Shown here: positions 61,507 through 64,000 of the stretch, in pieces
How positions within the stretch are numbered: position 1 is the stretch's first letter
Layout of the letters: every line of letters starts with the position of its first letter
DNA from: Crambe crambe
Lineage: Eukaryota; Porifera; Demospongiae; Poecilosclerida; Crambeidae
Direction of reading: 5' to 3'
Assembly: GCA_963924555.1 (NCBI GenBank)
Contig: OZ004593.1
Coordinates: 868,001-932,000 of the forward strand
DNA: 64,000 nt
Program-made: the position numbers and the translations under genes
Notes under the pieces: generated by a model
What the model saw: the letters and a program-made list of their open reading frames with translations, nothing else
Database searches by the model: none
What the model was told of the DNA's origin: nothing

Positions 61507-63446
61507 TTAGTCCATGGTTGACTTGTACTGGTCAAAAGCTTGATTTATCAGTGCCTTGATTTTATCAGCAAGCTCAATCGTGTCTACTGTGAGTGTCCTG
61601 GTCACTACATCTTTCTTCGATTTTCCAATGAGTCCCAAACGAGGCTAAAGTATGTACAAGAGTGACAAGCTCATCACCATTAACAGTGAACTCTCTCTAG
61701 CTTGGACCCCTGAAATGAGACCACCCCTCTAATCAAGACACTTTATTGAATGAGGTCACCCCTATTATATGAAGGTTTTCTCTACTATAAGACCACCCCT
61801 CTAATCAAATGCTTTATTGAATGAGGTCACCCCTATAATCATGGAGGCCATTATCAAATGTATTATAAGACCACCCCTCTAATCAGAACACTTTATTGAA
61901 TGAGGCCACCCCTATAAATTATGAAGGCCATTCCCAAATGTATTATAAGACCACCCCTCTAATCAGAACACTTCAAATTGGGCCCTAAGGGTGGTTATCT
62001 TACAAATCCTGAGGATTCCCGTAGGAAAGTGAGGAGGGTGTTGTTCTTGGTCTTCACTGGTCCTTCCAGTTCGTGAAATCTGAACGTGAACTCGTCTTCG
62101 AATTTATCCGAAATGGGAGTATGGACATGCTTCACCAGTGCAAAGCAACTGAAGATGAAGAGAAGTGGTCACTTATAATGGCACACAGAAGGTTAATCAA
62201 TAATAATCTTACTTGCTGGTTATAAGAATAGCCTTCAATGGGTCTTCAACGAGTTCCACATAATCGAAGAAGTAGTCACTTTCTGCCAGCTTACCGTTAT
62301 TGAGTTGCTATAGTGACAAAACAAGATAGTTTAGTAGTGCAGCCTCAGCAGTAACTATTGCTACACTCACTCACTCACCAGGAATAGGGCATACCCTATT
62401 GCTTTGTTGGGGGAGTAAGGGTACACAATCTAATGAGGAATATAACACAGTTAATATCTGCTAATGACCACCAGCTAGTATTTCAATGTACCTTGTCTGG
62501 ACCGATGTACCTTGCTGGACGAACCTGGCTGACTTCATTTTCCCCTACCTGCGTCTTCCTGAGAATGGAGTGTGTGTGTGTGTGTGTGTATGTGTGTGCG
62601 TGTGTCACATCAAGTTCAAAGTTGAAGTCCGTCAAATACATAGCTAGCTGGCTACTTACTTCTGAATGGTCTTGAAGCTAGCACTGGCCAGGTCGATGAT
62701 CCCAGCAGCTGGACGAACGAGGATACCAACAGCTCCTTTTCCTGCTCCCTTGAAGAAGCCAACAAGTCCTCCCTCCTTGGCACCTGAGGCAACACACACA
62801 CACAAAAAAAAAATCATCGAGAAAATAGCATCAAACTAAAGGGGCAGAAATGGCAACCAAATCAGTCGTGAATCTAATGACTAAATTTCTAGCTGTGTGA
62901 ACTGGATGGATGGATATATCAATGCATACACATTGTCCCATAATATTATGTATTAGTGATTGAAGGAAAGGTGAATATGGTTCAACAGAGGGTGTGTGGT
63001 TACACTAATGACCGATAAAAGGGACATGTAAGCTATCAGCTTTTTAGTGGGTGATAAAGAAGTATTGAACAGATGGGTGAGAGGTGCATAGTTTAGTATT
63101 TCATTGGTGGATGGTACTAGAGTAGGCATATATATATAATTGTGACAGTTGAGGGTAGAAATCAAACTTTATTCACGCTTTCTACTTTTGAAAAAAAAAG
63201 TTCGAAAAGCAGAAATTTTTATTGTAGAGCATCAGTCATGACAAAAGTAAACTTTGACTAAAACGTGAATAAAGTTTGATTTCTACCCTCGACTGTCACA
63301 ATTATTATAGTTCATCAATAGAAGGGTCTACTTACGAGCATAGAGGAAATTAATACACATATGTATGTATACACACCAATGGAATCCATGCAGGACTTAC
63401 CTTTGATTGGCTGAGTGAATACGCCAGTGAAACCAGCAAACACTCC
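61507..63446 (-). CDS. VPS13 family lipid-transfer protein, C-terminal exons
   Basis: VPS13 proteins bridge organelle membranes and move lipids in bulk. Seven exons (63401-63446, 62660-62783, 62492-62558, 62379-62429, 62213-62307, 62004-62148, 61507-61644) read in phase to a stop. The first two carry the very conserved GVFAGFTGVFTQPIKGAKEGG and GFFKGAGKGAVGILVRPAAGIIDLAS blocks (the VPS13/ATG2-type C-terminal helices), then RPARYIGPDK and a C-terminal PH-like domain. Which paralogue (A/C or D type) cannot be told. Exons before 63446 were not found up to the window edge; a stop-ended frame on the same strand lies at 63726-64000. So the rest of the gene is either beyond 64000 with something nested, or lost. 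Confidence 0.85.
61690..61990. repeat. Tandem copies of the dispersed repeat in a VPS13 intron
   Basis: Four to five copies, about 60-70 bp each, of a unit with ACCACCCCTCTAATCA, CTTTATTGAATGAGG and CACCCCTATAAT. The words are the complement of GATTAGAGGGG-type units at 44885-45090. Confidence 0.8.
63136..63305. mobile_element. 170-bp MITE with 42-bp terminal inverted repeats
   Basis: ATAATTGTGACAGTTGAGGG followed by TAGAAATCAAACTTTATTCACG is mirrored at the right end with one mismatch (GTTGAGG against the complement of CCTCGAC). The interior is A/T-rich without coding potential. It lies just beyond VPS13 exon territory, in an intron or at the gene edge. Confidence 0.85.
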
Positions 63447-63725
63447 CTATAAGGTGCAGAAAAATCACGAGATAATTTATAAGTTGATCTGCTGAGCTGC
63501 TAATATGTGGCAGTAGGATAGTAATACTAACCAACCATACTATGACACAGCCTCGAACCACCACCACTACCACAACATGTGAGTGTGATGTGAACAATAG
63601 TGTCTAAAGCCATTGTCAAATATAGTAACTGTTTGTGATATTGGAGTAGCAGGAGAAAGAGTGCAAGTATTATAGTTTAACAGAGACAAAAGAGACTGAA
63701 GAAACCCTGGTCTAGTACTCTATCA

Positions 63726-64000
63726 TCACAGCCAGCTTTCTTCATGGAAGGGTTTGAACTGGTCAGTGTATGTACCAACTACTCCATCCCTCAGCTGGAG
63801 ACTTATAATCTGATATGGAGCATCATGGGACTCCTCATGGCTGTCGTGACTGCAGCCATCCTCGTCCTGCTTCTCCTCCGTAAGGCCTTCCACAGTCTCC
63901 TCCAGAGGATGTTTCTCTGGCTCACCTTCTTCACCCTCCTCAGTCTCATAAACAACTTCAGCAACATCCAGCTCCACTTTGAATCTGCTCATGCTGCTGG
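63726..64000 (-). CDS. Unidentified C-terminal exon, cut by window edge
   Basis: An open frame runs from the window edge to TGA at 63726 (stops TGA TGA TAG in a row). From the ATG at 63992 it has 88 residues: a short hydrophobic start (FKVELDVAEVVYE), an acidic middle (Glu/Asp-rich) and an end with YQIISLQLRDGVVGTYTDQF and ESWL. It is open before that ATG too, so the true start may be outside. I do not recognise the family. Acidic, biased composition makes a chance open frame possible. Confidence 0.35.
   Translation of the reverse strand, partial: SSMSRFKVELDVAEVVYETEEGEEGEPEKHPLEETVEGLTEEKQDEDGCSHDSHEESHDAPYQIISLQLRDGVVGTYTDQFKPFHEESWL

Overview
This window is animal genomic DNA, most likely from a demosponge. 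Amphimedon queenslandica is my best guess, and it is an inference. The genes are orthologues of metazoan genes cut by many short GT-AG introns and packed a few hundred bases apart. A Roc-type GTPase with a C-terminal death domain and very long (AG)n/(CT)n tracts inside introns also fit a sponge. There are no operons or bacterial signals. Gene models were built by hand from splice sites and reading phase; exon sums are in frame for every complete gene.

Layout, left to right: the N-terminal half of the ankyrin/HECT ubiquitin ligase HACE1 (minus, cut by the window edge); a three-domain gelsolin/severin-type actin-binding protein (plus); VPS15/PIK3R4, the pseudokinase scaffold of the class III PI3-kinase (minus, 37 coding exons); a mitochondrial kynurenine aminotransferase/cysteine-conjugate beta-lyase (KYAT, plus); isoleucyl-tRNA synthetase of the mitochondrial IARS2 type (minus), carrying an inverted duplication near its 3' end; YPEL5 (plus); a single-pass leucine-rich-repeat receptor with tyrosine motifs in its tail (plus); a Myc/Max/Mad-network bHLH-zipper factor (plus); a JIP3/JIP4 (SPAG9) kinesin/JNK scaffold (minus) with a tRNA-Glu gene in one intron; the meiotic double-strand-break factor MEI4 (plus); a Roc-GTPase/death-domain protein (minus); a decayed GH29 alpha-L-fucosidase fragment (plus); and the C-terminal exons of a VPS13 lipid-transfer protein (minus), followed by an unidentified C-terminal exon at the window edge.

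Neighbours are arranged as divergent or convergent pairs: HACE1/severin, VPS15/KYAT, IARS2/YPEL5 and JIP/MEI4 share short 5' intergenic gaps (about 150-270 bp), while KYAT/IARS2, bHLH/JIP and MEI4/Roc-death end tail to tail. No shared pathway is evident beyond loose themes of membrane trafficking/autophagy (VPS15, VPS13, JIP) and mitochondria (KYAT, IARS2).

The non-coding sequence is rich in structure: palindromic MITE-like elements, a TTAA-flanked piggyBac-like MITE, several minisatellites, and tandem duplications that copy splice sites in three genes. The most unusual item is the about 220-bp inverted duplication of an IARS2 coding segment, which seems to replace part of the conserved protein with sequence read antisense to the parent exon.
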